From: an uncultured Acidimicrobiales bacterium
Lineage (GTDB): Bacteria; Actinomycetota; Acidimicrobiia; Acidimicrobiales; Aldehydirespiratoraceae
DNA: 64,000 bases
Assembly: GCA_951812975.1 (NCBI GenBank)
Contig: CATOTC010000001.1
Coordinates: 1-64,000 of the forward strand
Direction of reading: 5' to 3'
Below the pieces are notes generated by a model. The model did not search any database, was not told the DNA's origin, and saw only the letters and a list, made by a program, of their open reading frames with translations. This document shows positions 1 to 8,821 of this stretch, in pieces. How positions within the stretch are numbered: position 1 is the first letter of the stretch; each line of letters starts with the position of its first letter. The position numbers and the translations under genes were made by a program.

Positions 1-735
1 GGCGTGGTCGCTCCTGCTCCCCCCGCCCCGTATGCGGAGTTGATCGACCAGGCGCCGCCGAGGTTGAGGATCGGCATGCTGGCCGACTCGATCCGCAGCC
101 GAGTCGCCATCGATCCCGAAGTGGCTCTCGCGGTGCGCGAGGCCGCCGTCCTGCTGGAACGACTGGGCCACACCGTCGACGATGAATCACCCGCGGCGCT
201 GCACGACGAGGAGCTGATCGGCTCGTTCGGTCCCGCTTGGGCCGTAGGGGTCGCCCATTCGCTGGAACAGTTCGGCGAATGGATCGGCCGAGACATCACG
301 CCAGAGGATGTCGAACCAATGACCTGGCGACTCGCCGAACGAGGTCGTCGCATGGAGGCCCTGGAGCTGACGCGCAGCAGCGACGCAATGATGAGGTTCC
401 GCCGCTTGATGGCGCAGTGGTGGGCCGACGGACACGACCTTCTGCTGGCGCCGACCTGCCTGCGACCACCGGCGCTCCTCGGTGAGATGTCGGCCACCGC
501 ACCAGACCCCACCTCAGCGATTCTCACCACCCTGGCGTATTCGACGTTGACCGCACCGTTCAACACGACCGGCCAACCTGCGATCTCGCTGCCGCTCGCC
601 CGCACCAGCACTGGGCTCCCGATCGGCATCCAGCTGGTCGCCGCCTACGGCAAGGAGCACCTGCTGCTGCAGGTCGCCCGCCAACTGGAGCTCGAGGTTC
701 GCTGGGCCGACCAGCGCAGCCCGCTGCACCCCTGA
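1..735 (+). CDS. Amidase (amidase-signature family), C-terminal part
   Basis: This is the 3' portion of an amidase gene whose 5' end lies left of the window; the frame is open from base 1, so the first internal GTG is probably not the true start. The 244 visible residues match the C-terminal half of amidase-signature hydrolases, which cleave amide bonds with a Ser-Ser-Lys triad. The diagnostic stretch is the ending, with a proline- and glycine-rich PAISLPL segment, a GLPIGIQLV segment and a closing helix (about residues 195-230). The catalytic Lys and Ser residues would be in the missing half, so activity and substrate (free amide, or Glu-tRNA as in GatA) cannot be judged. It converges on the GroES-like gene with about 22 bp between the stop codons. 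Confidence 0.85.
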   Translation, partial: GVVAPAPPAPYAELIDQAPPRLRIGMLADSIRSRVAIDPEVALAVREAAVLLERLGHTVDDESPAALHDEELIGSFGPAWAVGVAHSLEQFGEWIGRDITPEDVEPMTWRLAERGRRMEALELTRSSDAMMRFRRLMAQWWADGHDLLLAPTCLRPPALLGEMSATAPDPTSAILTTLAYSTLTAPFNTTGQPAISLPLARTSTGLPIGIQLVAAYGKEHLLLQVARQLELEVRWADQRSPLHP

Positions 736-757
736 CTCAGCGACAGCTGCCTGTTGG

Positions 758-1114
758 TCACAGGTAGAGACCCGTGGAGCCCTCGTCGAGGCGTTCGGCC
801 GCAACTGCGTGGATGTCGCGTTCACGCAGGATGATGTAGTCGAAGCCCCGGACCTCGACCTCGTATCTGTCCTCGGGGTTGAACAACACCTGATCGCCGG
901 TCTCGAGATTGCGGACATTGGGGCCCACGGCCACGACCTCCGCCCACGACAGGCGCTTGCCGACCTGTGCCGTCGCCGGGATCAGGATTCCCCCAGATGA
1001 CCGACGCTCTCCCTCCGCCTCGCCGAGCGATACGAGGATCCGGTCGTTGAGCATCTTGACCGGAAGCCCGTCGTCGCCTGAGAGGTCACCGTTCTGCTTC
1101 GCCTTTGTTGCCAC
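758..1114 (-). CDS. GroES-like co-chaperonin (Cpn10 family)
   Basis: A 118-residue Cpn10-fold protein starting at GTG. The family signature near the N-terminus (LNDRILVSL followed by [12 protein letters not shown], about residues 22-50) contains the mobile-loop region that contacts GroEL, and the C-terminal beta strands ([23 protein letters not shown]) are those of GroES. It is about 20 residues longer than classical GroES because of a polar N-terminal extension and a short tail. No groEL is adjacent, so it is probably a secondary, stand-alone GroES paralogue; this is inference. It lies 53 bp downstream of hisF on the same strand and could be read through from the histidine operon. Confidence 0.85.
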   Translation of the reverse strand: MATKAKQNGDLSGDDGLPVKMLNDRILVSLGEAEGERRSSGGILIPATAQVGKRLSWAEVVAVGPNVRNLETGDQVLFNPEDRYEVEVRGFDYIILRERDIHAVAAERLDEGSTGLYL

Positions 1115-1167
1115 AGAGCCACGCTAGCGGTCAACCCGGGCGTTGAACGCCGCCTACCGGCCGAAGA

Positions 1168-1944
1168 TCAGTTCGGGGGGCGGACCGTTACGTTGTTGGC
1201 GGCCAGCACCCGTTTGGCATCGGCCACGGTGTGCTCACCGAAATGGAAGATGCTCGCCGCCAACACTGCGTCGGCGCCACCGTCGATGACCCCCTCGACC
1301 ATGTGCTGCAGCGTTCCCACACCGCCGCTGGCGATCACCGGGATGTCCACTGCGGCGGTGACCGCCGAGGTGAGGGGAATATCGAATCCGTCCTTGGTGC
1401 CGTCGGTGTCCATCGAAGTGAGCAGGATCTCACCGGCGCCGAGGCGCTGCACCTCTGAGGCCCACTCGAGCGCGTCGATGCCGGTGCGGGTCCTGCCCCC
1501 GTGCGTGTAGACCTCGAAAGCGTCGTCGCTGCCGTCCACCCGGCGGGCGTCGATGGCGACGACGCAACATTGCGCTCCGAACTCCCTTGAGATCTCGGTG
1601 ACCAGCACGGGTCGCTTTATCGCTGCGGTCATAACGCTCACCTTGTCGGCGCCGGCCATCAACAGTCGACGGGCATCGTCGACGGTGCGTATCCCACCAC
1701 CGATCGTGAACGGGATGAAGACCTGCTCGGCTACCGCCCTGGCCATCTGCACCGTCGTGTCGCGCTGGTCTGAAGAGGCGGTGATGTCCAAGAACACCAA
1801 CTCATCGGCTCCCTGGGCGTCATAGGCGGCGGCAAGTTCAACGGGATCGCCGGCATCGCGGATGTCCACAAAGTTGACGCCCTTCACCACCCTGCCGGCA
1901 TCGACGTCAAGACACGGGATGACCCGGATCGCCCGCACGGTCAT
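1168..1944 (-). CDS. hisF: Imidazole glycerol phosphate synthase, cyclase subunit HisF
   Basis: HisF is the cyclase half of imidazole glycerol phosphate synthase. It condenses ammonia from HisH with PRFAR to give IGP and AICAR in histidine biosynthesis. The 258-residue (beta/alpha)8 barrel begins with the family's IPCLDVD motif. The catalytic aspartates are visible at Asp13 (CLDVD) and Asp132 (AIDARR), and phosphate-binding glycine loops occur at GGGIRT (about 82-87) and ASGGVG. I chose the ATG whose A overlaps the hisA stop (TGATG arrangement) over an in-frame TTG one codon upstream. It is the last gene of the local his run. Confidence 0.96.
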   Translation of the reverse strand: MTVRAIRVIPCLDVDAGRVVKGVNFVDIRDAGDPVELAAAYDAQGADELVFLDITASSDQRDTTVQMARAVAEQVFIPFTIGGGIRTVDDARRLLMAGADKVSVMTAAIKRPVLVTEISREFGAQCCVVAIDARRVDGSDDAFEVYTHGGRTRTGIDALEWASEVQRLGAGEILLTSMDTDGTKDGFDIPLTSAVTAAVDIPVIASGGVGTLQHMVEGVIDGGADAVLAASIFHFGEHTVADAKRVLAANNVTVRPPN

Positions 1945-2672
1945 CAAGGCGCACCCAACGCCGCTATCGCCGTGGCCACATCAACACGGCCCTCATAGAG
2001 CGCCCTCCCGGCTATCGCACCGCTGAGTCGGCGACCGTTCACCTCGATGCGGTCGAGTTCGAGAAGGTCGTCGAGGCTGCCCACTCCCCCGCTGGCGATC
2101 ACATCGGTTCGAGTCACAGCGAGGATCTCGGAGAGTCCGGCGACATCGGGGCCACCGAGCGTGCCGTCCCGGCCGATGTCGGTCACCACGAAGGCGTCGA
2201 CTCCGCTGTCGGCAAACGAACGAGCGACCTCAGCCACGCTCAGACCGGAGCCGACCAACCACCCGTCAGTAGCCACTTCTCCCGACTTGGCGTCAAGGCC
2301 CACTGCCACCCGGTGTTGCTGCGCCAACGCGGCCACAACTTCAGGATCCTTGAGAGCTGCGGTTCCGATCACGACCCGCTCTACACCAGCGTCAAACAGT
2401 GACTGTGCGGCCTCCACACTGCGAACTCCTCCACCAGTCTGAACCGGTACCGGCACAGCTTTTGCGATCGCCTCGACTATCTGGCGGTTCTCGGGGTTGC
2501 CGGTGCGCGCGGCATCGAGGTCAACGACATGCAGCCACGGGGCTCCCGCTTCCACAAACTCGAGCGCTTGCGCTACCGGATCGTCGCCGTACACAGTCTG
2601 AAGGGCAAAGTCGCCCTGACGCAGACGCACACACTTGCCGTCACAAAGGTCGATCGCCGGATAAAGCTCCAT
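1944..2672 (-). CDS. hisA: ProFAR isomerase HisA
   Basis: HisA isomerises ProFAR to PRFAR by an Amadori rearrangement, the step before HisH/HisF. The 242-residue barrel carries the N-terminal PAIDL motif with Asp8 and GLDAKSG with Asp127 as the likely acid/base pair, plus the [11 protein letters not shown] loop and ASGGVGS phosphate site. Many Actinomycetota use the bifunctional PriA (HisA/TrpF) instead. Here the loop after Asp127 reads [10 protein letters not shown], closer to ordinary HisA than to the Arg/Trp pair of PriA, so a purely histidine role seems likelier, though this is not proven. The start ATG overlaps the hisH stop by one base. Confidence 0.95.
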   Translation of the reverse strand: MELYPAIDLCDGKCVRLRQGDFALQTVYGDDPVAQALEFVEAGAPWLHVVDLDAARTGNPENRQIVEAIAKAVPVPVQTGGGVRSVEAAQSLFDAGVERVVIGTAALKDPEVVAALAQQHRVAVGLDAKSGEVATDGWLVGSGLSVAEVARSFADSGVDAFVVTDIGRDGTLGGPDVAGLSEILAVTRTDVIASGGVGSLDDLLELDRIEVNGRRLSGAIAGRALYEGRVDVATAIAALGAP

Positions 2673-3322
2673 CAGGCTGCGACTTTCGCCGCGTCGCTTG
2701 CGTAAGCGACGAAGTTCGACAAGATGCGCAGCCCTGTAGCTCCCGACTTCTCGGGGTGGAACTGAGCCGCCCAGACGTTGTCGCGGGCCACAGCCGCGGT
2801 GACCGGTCCGCCGTAGTCGCAGGTGGCAATGACTTCCTCGCCAACCTCCGGTGCGTAGGAGTGAACGAAGTAGACCCAGGCCTCATCGCCGAGGTCGTTC
2901 AACATCGGATGTTTCTTGTGGACGTTGAGCTTGTTCCACTGGATCTGCGGCCGCTTGACGGTGTCGGGCAAAGGCTGCACCGTCTGCGCGAAGACTCCGA
3001 GTCCCTCGACCTCCGGTGCTTCAGCAGATCCCGCGAACAGCATCTGCATACCGATGCAGATGCCGAAGAATGGAACACCGGCACCGATGCGGTCCAGCGC
3101 GACCTCGTCGAGGCCCGCGGCTCTCAGCGCCCTCATACAGGGGCCGAACGCTCCGACACCGGGAAGCACAACACCACAGGCATCGTTGATCAATCCACGA
3201 TCGGCGGTGAGCCTGGTGTCGGCACCCACATGGGAGAACCCCTTGTGGGCCGAATGCAGATTGCCGATGCCGTAGTCGAGCACCGCCAGCAGCGGCCGCT
3301 CCTCGGCTTTCACAGTGCTCAT
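2672..3322 (-). CDS. hisH: Imidazole glycerol phosphate synthase, glutaminase subunit HisH
   Basis: HisH is a class I glutamine amidotransferase that hydrolyses glutamine and channels ammonia to HisF. The 216-residue protein has the oxyanion strand PGVGAFG (about 54-60), the nucleophile elbow GICIGMQ with Cys89, and the His/Glu of the triad in the FHPEKSG motif near the C-terminus. A 10-residue polar N-terminal extension precedes the first strand (LAVLDYGIGN). It starts 3 bp after the hisB stop and its own stop overlaps the hisA start, consistent with one polycistronic message. Confidence 0.96.
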   Translation of the reverse strand: MSTVKAEERPLLAVLDYGIGNLHSAHKGFSHVGADTRLTADRGLINDACGVVLPGVGAFGPCMRALRAAGLDEVALDRIGAGVPFFGICIGMQMLFAGSAEAPEVEGLGVFAQTVQPLPDTVKRPQIQWNKLNVHKKHPMLNDLGDEAWVYFVHSYAPEVGEEVIATCDYGGPVTAAVARDNVWAAQFHPEKSGATGLRILSNFVAYASDAAKVAA

Positions 3323-3325
3323 CGC

Positions 3326-3937
3326 TTACAGCGTGCCCTTGGTCGACGGCAGCACGTCTCCCTCTATCTTCACTGCGTCACGCAGGGAACGGGCCACGCC
3401 CTTGAACATGGCCTCAACGATGTGATGGGTGTTCTTGCCCCTCTGCCCGACAATATGGAGGGTCACCCCGGCCGACACGACGAAGGCCCGCCAGAACTCC
3501 TCCATGAGCTGCGGATCGAAGGGCGGATCCCCGAGGATCTTCTCGCCGGGGAAGTCGACTTCGTAGTGGAAGAAGGGCCGCCCGGAAAGGTCGAGCACGA
3601 TCTCCACCGCGGCCTCGTCAAGGGGCACCACGTTGGAGGCGAAACGACGGACACCCAGCTTGTCGCCGAGAGCGTCGGCGAAGGTCTCCCCCAGGGCAAT
3701 ACCGACGTCCTCCACCGTGTGGTGCGCGTCGATGCTCAAGTCGCCGGTGGCCTCGATGTCGAGGTCGAACGATCCGTGTCGACCGAGTTGATCGAGCATG
3801 TGGTCAAAGAAGGGCAGGCCGGTGGTGATCTCGGTGTCACCGCTGCCGTCCAGAGCGAGGGTGATCTCGATCGCGGTCTCCTTGGTGACGCGGCTGGTGG
3901 TGCCGGTACGCGGCGAACTTGTCGTGGGGGTTGTCAT
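3326..3937 (-). CDS. hisB: Imidazoleglycerol-phosphate dehydratase HisB
   Basis: A monofunctional IGP dehydratase of 203 residues that removes water from IGP to give imidazole acetol-phosphate, the substrate of HisC. The manganese-binding histidine clusters of the family are visible: FFDHMLDQLGRH (about 44-55), DAHHTVEDVGI (about 71-81) and a late GKNTHHIVE motif. No HAD histidinol-phosphatase domain is fused, unlike E. coli HisB, so histidinol-phosphate phosphatase must be encoded elsewhere. The ATG overlaps the hisC stop by 4 nt (ATGA). The first 15 residues are low-complexity Thr/Ser/Pro. Confidence 0.96.
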   Translation of the reverse strand: MTTPTTSSPRTGTTSRVTKETAIEITLALDGSGDTEITTGLPFFDHMLDQLGRHGSFDLDIEATGDLSIDAHHTVEDVGIALGETFADALGDKLGVRRFASNVVPLDEAAVEIVLDLSGRPFFHYEVDFPGEKILGDPPFDPQLMEEFWRAFVVSAGVTLHIVGQRGKNTHHIVEAMFKGVARSLRDAVKIEGDVLPSTKGTL

Positions 3938-5007
3938 GTGAGGACCTCTCGTAGGGCTTGTAGGAATCGATCATCTTCTTGGGGCGTGCCGACCGTTACC
4001 CGCAGGCACCCTTGCAGGCGGGGCCATGAGGTGCAGTTGCGAACCAGCACCGAGCGGTCAACCAATTTCTGCCAGACCACCTCGCCGGCGAGCCCCTCAG
4101 GACGGAACAGCACGAAGTTCGCTCCGCTGGGCCATACCTTGAGGGCCATGGAGGACATCTCCGCAACCAGACGCTCCCGTTCAGCCACAAGCCTCTGCAC
4201 TCGTTGTTCCATGACATCGACATAGTCGAGAGCCAGAGTCCCGGCGATCTGAGTCATGGCGTCGAGATGATAGGGCAGAACCACCTTCTCAAGTTCGCTG
4301 ACAAGCCAGGAGGGGCCGACCAGATAACCGAGTCGGGCTCCGGCCATCGCCCAGGTTTTCGAGTAGGTGCGTGACACCACCAACGGAACGTCTCGGCCCA
4401 GCAGCGTCATCGTCGAATGTTCACTGAACTGCCCGTAAGCCTCATCAACACACAGCAGCCCACCGACGCCGCTCACAAGTTCAAGCACATCGCTCACAGC
4501 ATCGGGATCGTCGACGACTCCGGAGGGATTGTTGGGCGAGCAGAGAAATGTCACATCCGCACGATGCGATTCGAGCAACCGTTTCACCTCATCAACGTCC
4601 AGGGCAAAATCCGGTCCCCGGTCACCGGTCGCCACAGCGGTACCCGTGATCCTGCTCAGGTGGGAGTGCAGAGCGTAGGTCGGTTCGAACACGGCCGCGG
4701 TGCGCCCTGCACCGCCATAGGTCAGCAGCAGGGTCTGCAACGCTTCGTTGGAACCATTGGCCGCGAACACCTGCTCGGGGCCCACCCCGTGGAGCTCCCC
4801 GATGCGGGTCCGCAACTTCATCGCTGAGCGGTCCGGATATCGGTGCCAGTCGATGCTGCCGGCCGCAGCCGACACGGCCTCACGGAACTCATCCGGGGGC
4901 GGCTCGGGACTCTCATTGGTGTTCAGGCGAACCTCAACCTCTAGTTGTGGTGAATGGTAACCCTGCATCAGAGCTATAGATTCCCGCGGAGCTGCTCGAA
5001 GGTTCAC
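3934..5007 (-). CDS. hisC: Histidinol-phosphate aminotransferase HisC
   Basis: A fold-type I PLP aminotransferase of 357 residues that converts imidazole acetol-phosphate to histidinol phosphate. Recognisable features are the substrate-arm NTNESP motif (about 29-34), the CSPNNPSG segment (about 156-163), the VDEAYGQF strand with the PLP-binding Asp, and SRTYSK with the Schiff-base Lys217, followed by the AGARLGY loop. The GTG start overlaps the hisD stop (GTGA), and its stop overlaps hisB. The order D-C-B-H-A-F is the common actinobacterial one. Confidence 0.95.
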   Translation of the reverse strand: MNLRAAPRESIALMQGYHSPQLEVEVRLNTNESPEPPPDEFREAVSAAAGSIDWHRYPDRSAMKLRTRIGELHGVGPEQVFAANGSNEALQTLLLTYGGAGRTAAVFEPTYALHSHLSRITGTAVATGDRGPDFALDVDEVKRLLESHRADVTFLCSPNNPSGVVDDPDAVSDVLELVSGVGGLLCVDEAYGQFSEHSTMTLLGRDVPLVVSRTYSKTWAMAGARLGYLVGPSWLVSELEKVVLPYHLDAMTQIAGTLALDYVDVMEQRVQRLVAERERLVAEMSSMALKVWPSGANFVLFRPEGLAGEVVWQKLVDRSVLVRNCTSWPRLQGCLRVTVGTPQEDDRFLQALREVLT

Positions 5008-6293
5008 GAGCGTGCCTCTTGACGTATCCGGATCGAGGCCGCGTGCGCGTCCAGACCCTCGGCGCCTGCGAGGGCCTGCACATAGTCGCCGAGCATCGCG
5101 AAGCCCTGCTCATCCGCGGTGACGACGTGGATGTCCTTCATGAAATCGCGCACTGTCAACGAACTGGCGAACCGTGCCGTGCCGTTTGTCGGAAGCACAT
5201 GAGAGGGACCGGCCACATAGTCGCCGAGCGATGCGGGCGTCCAGGCACCGCAGAACACCGCACCTGCGTCGCGCACCAGGCCGAGCAGAGACTCGTCGTC
5301 GTCGGTCTGGAGTTCCAGGTGCTCCGGTGCGATGTGGTTCGACACCGCCATAGCCTGGGCCGGACCTGAACACAGCACGCAGTAGCCCGAGTCGGCCAGG
5401 GTCGACTCGATGTCGTCGCGGCGCGGTGCTTGGAGGACCAGACGCTCGACGTCGGCGGTGACTTCGTCGGCGCAGTCCTCGTCCCAGGTGACCAACCAGG
5501 CCAAGCCGTCAGGGCCGTGCTCTGCCTGCACTATCAAGTCGATCGCCGCGAACTCGCTGGGGGCGGAGCCGTCGGCTACCACCACGACCTCTGAAGGACC
5601 AGCGAACGACGACGGAACACCAACCACACCGGCGACCTGCTGCTTGGCCACCGCCACGTATGCGTTGCCCGGACCGACGATCACGTCGACCGGCCGAATC
5701 GTCTCGGTCCCGTACGCCAACGCGCCGATCGCCTGTGCACCACCCACGGCGAAGACTTCATCCGCACCCGCCACGGCCGCGGCAGCCAGAGTGACGTCGG
5801 GGACAGAACCGTCGGAGTCCGGAGGAACGCAGACGACCACTTCTGCCACGCCCGCAACCCGAGCAACGATCGCGGTCATCAACACCGTCGATGGATACGC
5901 AGCCCTTCCGCCAGGTACGTAGCATCCTGCACGCCGTACTGGACGGTGGATGCCTGAGATCACCACCCCGGCACCCGATACATCGACGTCGGTGGGCATC
6001 TGGGCCTCGTGATAGACCGCGATCCGCTGAGCAGCGGATTCCAGTGCGGTTCGCACCAAAGGATCAATTCGTTCCAGGGCGGCGACCGTCTCAGCGCGCG
6101 GAACAACCGAAGATTCAAGCTTCACGCCGTCGAAACGTTCGGTGAAATCGCGCACGGCGCTGTCTCCGAACTCCTTGACGGATCGCAGGATCTCGCGCAC
6201 GACCTCGACGGGTCCCTCCGAAGGAAGCTCCGGCCGGGGAAGCCTTTCCGCGACGTCACCGTCGAAATCGCGAAGATCGATTCGTGTCAGCAC
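5004..6293 (-). CDS. hisD: Histidinol dehydrogenase HisD
   Basis: HisD oxidises histidinol to histidine in two NAD-dependent steps and is the last enzyme of the pathway. The 429-residue protein shows the family pattern: RRAGCYVPGGRAAYPSTVLM near 118-138, an NAD-binding GPGNAYVA loop, the zinc/substrate region QAEHGPDG with Gln-His, and the IAPEHLEL motif carrying the catalytic Glu-His pair. It starts with GTG and is the first gene of the local his run, so the operon promoter should lie in the roughly 60 bp between it and the divergent small ORF at 6353. Confidence 0.96.
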   Translation of the reverse strand: MLTRIDLRDFDGDVAERLPRPELPSEGPVEVVREILRSVKEFGDSAVRDFTERFDGVKLESSVVPRAETVAALERIDPLVRTALESAAQRIAVYHEAQMPTDVDVSGAGVVISGIHRPVRRAGCYVPGGRAAYPSTVLMTAIVARVAGVAEVVVCVPPDSDGSVPDVTLAAAAVAGADEVFAVGGAQAIGALAYGTETIRPVDVIVGPGNAYVAVAKQQVAGVVGVPSSFAGPSEVVVVADGSAPSEFAAIDLIVQAEHGPDGLAWLVTWDEDCADEVTADVERLVLQAPRRDDIESTLADSGYCVLCSGPAQAMAVSNHIAPEHLELQTDDDESLLGLVRDAGAVFCGAWTPASLGDYVAGPSHVLPTNGTARFASSLTVRDFMKDIHVVTADEQGFAMLGDYVQALAGAEGLDAHAASIRIRQEARS

Positions 6294-6352
6294 CTCACCA
6301 CGCTACCGGTCGCAGTGCGGCGCTCAGGTGGATTTACGGGCAGACTGCCACG

Positions 6353-6544
6353 ATGGATTCTGACGCAGCCGAACTCTCCTCCCTCACCACAGTGGTGTCC
6401 GATGTGGCTCAACGCATCGCTGAGATGGCGAATCGTCGCGGCGTCGACCCCGACGATCCGGTTCTGGCGCGACTGCACGAGATTGAGAGAGCTCTGGTCA
6501 CGGTCGAACGCCGACTGCGATCGACAGCCCGTGACCTGGATTGA
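6353..6544 (+). CDS. Small conserved-looking protein of unknown function (63 aa)
   Basis: A 63-residue ORF read away from hisD. I chose the ATG at 6353 because the frame's longer version would run into the hisD start and adds atypical residues. The product is acidic and helical with regular leucine/valine spacing, ending in an arginine-rich helix (ALVTVERRLRS). It has no cysteines, signal or membrane segment. It may be a small coiled-coil or dimeric helical protein, but I recognise no family. A strong hairpin follows 50 bp downstream, which supports this being a transcribed unit. Confidence 0.5.
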   Translation: MDSDAAELSSLTTVVSDVAQRIAEMANRRGVDPDDPVLARLHEIERALVTVERRLRSTARDLD

Positions 6545-6592
6545 GGGCCGGTCGAGCAGTACGCGAGGCCTGAGAACTGCCCAAAACAGAAT

Positions 6593-6624
6593 TGCGGTGG
6601 CCTCCGTGCACGGAGGCCACCGCA
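6593..6624. terminator. Strong bidirectional hairpin between convergent units
   Basis: A perfect inverted repeat with arms of at least 13 bp (GCGGTGGCCTCCG and its complement) around a TGCA centre. It lies between the + strand 63-aa ORF and the - strand nth gene, exactly where convergent transcription would meet. There is no clear T-run on either side, so it would act as an actinobacterial-style U-poor terminator. Its symmetry would let it serve both directions. Confidence 0.75.
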
Positions 6625-6758
6625 TGGCGACACAGGGCGGCGGATCCCTCGTATCGCCGAGTCGGCCAAGCGGCGGGTGCTCGGCCAGAGTGCCAATATA
6701 CCCCTGCAGCAGCGAGAAAATAGCGCTGTTTCGGCAGAAAAGGCCGGGCGGAATCAGC

Positions 6759-7400
6759 TCACAGGCGGCTGGACGGGCAGAAATCGTTGAGCACGCAGTC
6801 TTCGCATTGTGGTCTTCGAGCGATGCACACCCGGCGTCCGTGAAGGATCAGCCGCAAACTGAAATCGCCCCGCTGTGACGCCGGCACCATCGGGTTGAGT
6901 TCGAGTTCGATCTTGACCGGGTCGGTCTGTTGAGTCAGCCCCAACAGGTTCGAAAGACGGGTCACGTGCGTGTCAACCGGAAGTCCGGGCTGTCCCATAG
7001 CGACGCTGCGGACGACATTGGCGGTTTTTCGTCCGACGCCGGGCAGCCGCACCAGGTCCTTCATCGCGCAAGGCACTTCGCCGTCATAGTCATCGACGAG
7101 GATGTTCGCCGTTCTCACCAGGCTCTTCGACTTCTGACGGAACAGCCCTATGGTGCTCACATAGGGTTCGACCTCGCTCGGCTCCACCTCTGCGAGCGCA
7201 TAGGGATCCGGGAAGCGGGCGAACAGGGCCGGTGTCGCCTTGTTCACTCCCACATCGGTGGCCTGAGCCGACAGGATCGTGGCCACTAGGAGCTCGAACG
7301 CGTTCCGATGGTCGAGTTCACACTCAGCGTCGGGATACTCAACGGTCAGGCGCTCGTTGGTGACACGTGCGCGGCCCTTGGGTGATCGCGGCTTGGCCAT
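6759..7400 (-). CDS. nth: Endonuclease III (DNA glycosylase/AP lyase)
   Basis: A base-excision repair enzyme that removes oxidised pyrimidines and nicks the abasic site. The 213-residue protein has the helix-hairpin-helix LPGVGRKTANVV with catalytic Lys125, the catalytic Asp143 in VDTHVTRLSN, and a C-terminal [4Fe-4S] loop with Cys192-x6-Cys199-x2-Cys202-x5-Cys208, the exact canonical spacing. Length and motif order are those of full-length bacterial Nth. It is divergent from mshD with only 22 bp between starts, so the two promoters must overlap. Confidence 0.96.
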   Translation of the reverse strand: MAKPRSPKGRARVTNERLTVEYPDAECELDHRNAFELLVATILSAQATDVGVNKATPALFARFPDPYALAEVEPSEVEPYVSTIGLFRQKSKSLVRTANILVDDYDGEVPCAMKDLVRLPGVGRKTANVVRSVAMGQPGLPVDTHVTRLSNLLGLTQQTDPVKIELELNPMVPASQRGDFSLRLILHGRRVCIARRPQCEDCVLNDFCPSSRL

Positions 7401-7422
7401 AGACCGAAGCTACGATAACGCG

Positions 7423-8112
7423 GTGACGTTGACCATCGAGGGACCGAAATCAGGCGACTTCCGTTGGTCGCTGGCCGTCTCGGCGGATCGGCACGGATTC
7501 GATCTGCGTGCAGCGCTCGCCGACTGGCTCGCACAGCACCGGGACGAACCCGTCCAACTCTGGTTGCGTGATGTTGACGAACCGAGCCACGCGACTGCTA
7601 CAGAGTTGGGATTCGTGGCCCACCGCGATCTCTGGCAGCTGCGTTGCGACCTACCGAACCGCACATCGGGCATCGACACGAGGGCCTTCGATGAAACCGA
7701 CATGGATGCCTTCGTGGCGGTCAATAATCGGGCTTTCGACTGGCATCCCGAACAGGGCGGGCTCACCGCCGATACGGTCCGCCAGACCATGGCCGAGCCC
7801 TGGTTCGATGCCGACGGCTTCCGGCTGCTGCACAACGATGACAACAGGTTGATCGGTTTCTGTTGGACCAAGATCCACCGAGACACTGATCCCGCGCTCG
7901 GCGAGATCTATGCGATCGCGGTCGACCCGGACTACCACGGTCGAGGGCTCGGCAAGCCTATGACTCTGGCGGGCCTCGAATGGCTCAGCGCGCGGGGGCT
8001 GAGGGTCGGGATGCTCTACGTGGAGTCCGACAACGATGCCGCCAACGCCACCTACGCGGCCATCGGGTTCAGCCGTCACCACACTGACCGCGCCTACCGG
8101 CTCGCCATCTGA
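7423..8112 (+). CDS. mshD: Mycothiol synthase MshD (GNAT acetyltransferase)
   Basis: MshD acetylates Cys-GlcN-Ins with acetyl-CoA to finish mycothiol, the actinobacterial low-molecular-weight thiol. The C-terminal GNAT domain is clear: AIAVDPDYHGRGLGKPMTLAGL (split: AIAVDPDY, then the acetyl-CoA loop HGRGLG), then LYVESDNDAANATYAAIGF, the typical MshD ending. The N-terminal half is a shortened, degenerate GNAT domain. At 229 residues it is well below the roughly 300 of mycobacterial MshD. I chose the GTG at 7423 because earlier in-frame starts lie inside divergent nth. Menaquinone methyltransferase follows after 7 bp. Confidence 0.85.
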   Translation: MTLTIEGPKSGDFRWSLAVSADRHGFDLRAALADWLAQHRDEPVQLWLRDVDEPSHATATELGFVAHRDLWQLRCDLPNRTSGIDTRAFDETDMDAFVAVNNRAFDWHPEQGGLTADTVRQTMAEPWFDADGFRLLHNDDNRLIGFCWTKIHRDTDPALGEIYAIAVDPDYHGRGLGKPMTLAGLEWLSARGLRVGMLYVESDNDAANATYAAIGFSRHHTDRAYRLAI

Positions 8113-8119
8113 CGATGCT

Positions 8120-8812
8120 GTGAGGATCGATCCCGAGAACCTGCCCGAAGGCGACGAGAAGCGTGACGCTGTCCGGTCGCTCTTCGACAGCATCGCCGGG
8201 CGGTACGACCTGGTCAACCGAGTGATCACCTTCGGACTCGACGTCCGTTGGCGGCGCAGGGCCGTCTCCGCCCTGGATCTCAACGCCGGGTCAATCGTGC
8301 TCGACCTGGCCTGCGGCACTGGCGACTTCTGCCGCGAGACGTCTCGGGTCGGCATGGTGCCGATCGGAATCGACCTCTCGATGGGCATGCTGGCGGCCGC
8401 TCGCACCGACGCGCCGCTGTTGCAGGGCGATGTGCTGGCCCTGCCGATCTCCGATGGTGCCGTCGACGGAGCCGTGTGCGGGTTCGCGTTGCGCAACCTC
8501 GTGGAACTGCCCGGCTTCTTCGCGGAGTTGTCCCGGGTGGTCCGCCTCGGTGGAAGGATCTCCCTGCTCGACGCTGCCGAGCCCTCCAACACAGTGCTGC
8601 GCACAGGTCACCGGGTCTACTTCCAGAAGATCGTGCCTCGCATCGGTGCGCTGCTCTCGGACCGGACGGCGTACACCTACCTGCCGAGGTCTCTGGCCTA
8701 CATGCCGGCGTGGCCCGACCTCAAAGGGCAACTGTCCGCTGCGGGATTCGCCGACATCGAAAGGCACGTCTTCATCGGCGCCCATCTGATCACCGCGACC
8801 CGCGACCGCTAG
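8120..8812 (+). CDS. menG: Demethylmenaquinone methyltransferase (UbiE/MenG family)
   Basis: This SAM-dependent enzyme C-methylates demethylmenaquinone in the last step of menaquinone synthesis. The 231-residue protein has the family opening (VRSLFDSIAGRYDLVN), SAM motif I VLDLACGTGDF (about 60-70), and the ALRNL and LGGRISLLDAAEP segments typical of UbiE/MenG. The GTG at 8120 is preferred; a longer frame would overlap mshD by 77 nt. menA, the preceding prenyltransferase step, is only 2.1 kb away beyond the accessory insert, so a menaquinone neighbourhood may have been split by that insert (inference). Confidence 0.92.
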   Translation: MRIDPENLPEGDEKRDAVRSLFDSIAGRYDLVNRVITFGLDVRWRRRAVSALDLNAGSIVLDLACGTGDFCRETSRVGMVPIGIDLSMGMLAAARTDAPLLQGDVLALPISDGAVDGAVCGFALRNLVELPGFFAELSRVVRLGGRISLLDAAEPSNTVLRTGHRVYFQKIVPRIGALLSDRTAYTYLPRSLAYMPAWPDLKGQLSAAGFADIERHVFIGAHLITATRDR

Positions 8813-8821
8813 AATCCGCAC

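Noticed and set aside
2399-4225. Long open frame of 608 codons on the + strand opposite hisC/hisB/hisH/hisA
   Set aside because: It is antisense to four clearly conserved his genes and has an Arg/His/Gly-rich composition typical of reversed high-GC coding sequence; no domain is recognisable.
6624-6758. Possible tRNA-like or small-RNA region between the hairpin and nth
   Set aside because: I could not form a cloverleaf or find conserved tRNA positions; nothing supportable remains.
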